Source of the DNA: Saprospiraceae bacterium
GTDB taxonomy: Bacteria; Bacteroidota; Bacteroidia; Chitinophagales; Saprospiraceae
DNA: 32,939 bases
Reading direction: 5' to 3'
Assembly: GCA_028284395.1 (NCBI GenBank)
Contig: JANQRV010000089.1
Coordinates: 1-32,939, forward strand
Under the pieces are notes generated by a model. The model saw only the letters and a list, made by a program, of their open reading frames with translations. It did no database searches and had not been told where the DNA came from. Shown here piece after piece: positions 31,320-32,939 of this stretch. The position numbers and the translations under genes are program-made. Numbering within the stretch: position 1 is the first letter of the stretch; every line of letters starts with the position of its first letter.

Positions 31320-32819
<1,500 letters not shown>

Positions 32820-32850
32820 GAATTTATCATTCTTTAATAGACATGAACTG

Positions 32851-32939
32851 TGTTAAAAAGCAAGCAAAAAAGTGATAAAATTTAAGTTGTTTTAAACTTC
32901 AGATAGTATTGATTGTCAAACATTGCTTGCTTTTTGACA
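32851..32939. repeat. Inverted repeat downstream of glpK reaching the window end
   Basis: TGTTAAAAAGCAAGCAA (32851-32867) and TTGCTTGCTTTTTGACA (32923-32939) are complementary at 16 of 17 positions with a 55-base AT-rich centre. The right arm ends exactly at the window edge and may continue. It may be a terminator, an insertion end or a folded RNA; no ORF lies in the 120 bp after glpK. Confidence 0.6.

Overview
The window reads as a stretch of chromosome from a member of the Bacteroidota, most likely class Saprospiria (a Lewinella/Haliscomenobacter-type organism; that rank is my inference). The supporting evidence is a type IX secretion sorting domain on a secreted GH18 protein, the bacillithiol enzyme BshC, several Bacteroidota-type promoters (TAnnTTTG), start codons preceded by A-rich leaders instead of Shine-Dalgarno sites, a PadR/permease-prefix FtsX pair, and protein families typical of the phylum. 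I see no rRNA, tRNA, CRISPR array, transposase, phage gene or replication origin. The content is mostly housekeeping and metabolic genes with short spacers.

Layout. 1-1283 (minus): start of an acyl-CoA carboxylase biotin carboxylase subunit, alanine dehydrogenase ald, and a palindrome upstream of ald. 1354-1704 (minus): SUI1/YciH. 1916-4923 (plus): queuosine-precursor transporter, CtlX-type citrulline hydrolase, secreted GH18 protein. 4925-5419 (minus): PyrR-like phosphoribosyltransferase. 5530-9000 (plus): two-gene HdrC/HdrB-like iron-sulfur module, then two small Bacteroidota proteins; the HdrB-like gene is flanked by related 9-bp-period repeat arrays. 9019-9912 (minus): TPR lipoprotein. 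10031-11353 (plus) photolyase, overlapping tail to tail with coaE (minus, to 11931). 11994-14498 (plus): membrane-anchored NUC1 nuclease plus a HerA-like/DUF853 ATPase. 14506-16312 (minus): thioredoxin-fold protein and ribD. 16528-17160 (plus): AP2-domain protein. 17180-18076 (minus): mnmD and a small lipoprotein.

18432-23478 (plus): pyruvate dehydrogenase E1 beta, an M28 and an M14 metallopeptidase. 23527-26513 (minus): large FtsX permease with its PadR regulator and operator-like inverted repeat. 26664-27023 (plus): VOC protein. 26977-29055 (minus): HTTM membrane protein, a membrane-anchored partner and a small secreted protein with two cysteines, a layout resembling SdpB/SdpA/SdpC. 29267-31192 (minus): bshC-trxA with a promoter and a long leader hairpin. 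31329-32819 (plus): glpK, followed by an inverted repeat whose second arm reaches the window edge.

Functional themes: low-molecular-weight thiol and disulfide chemistry (bshC, trxA, a CxxC thioredoxin-fold protein), cofactor synthesis (ribD, coaE), tRNA wobble modification (mnmD, queuosine transporter), carbon and nitrogen catabolism (ald, ctlX, pdhB, glpK, GH18, peptidases) and DNA handling (photolyase, nuclease plus HerA-like ATPase). The most unusual signals are the 9-bp arrays around the HdrB-like gene, the bshC leader hairpin, the Sdp-like HTTM cassette, the nuclease/HerA-like pair, and the AP2 protein with a degenerate HNH half. All functions are assigned by reading motifs, not by database search.
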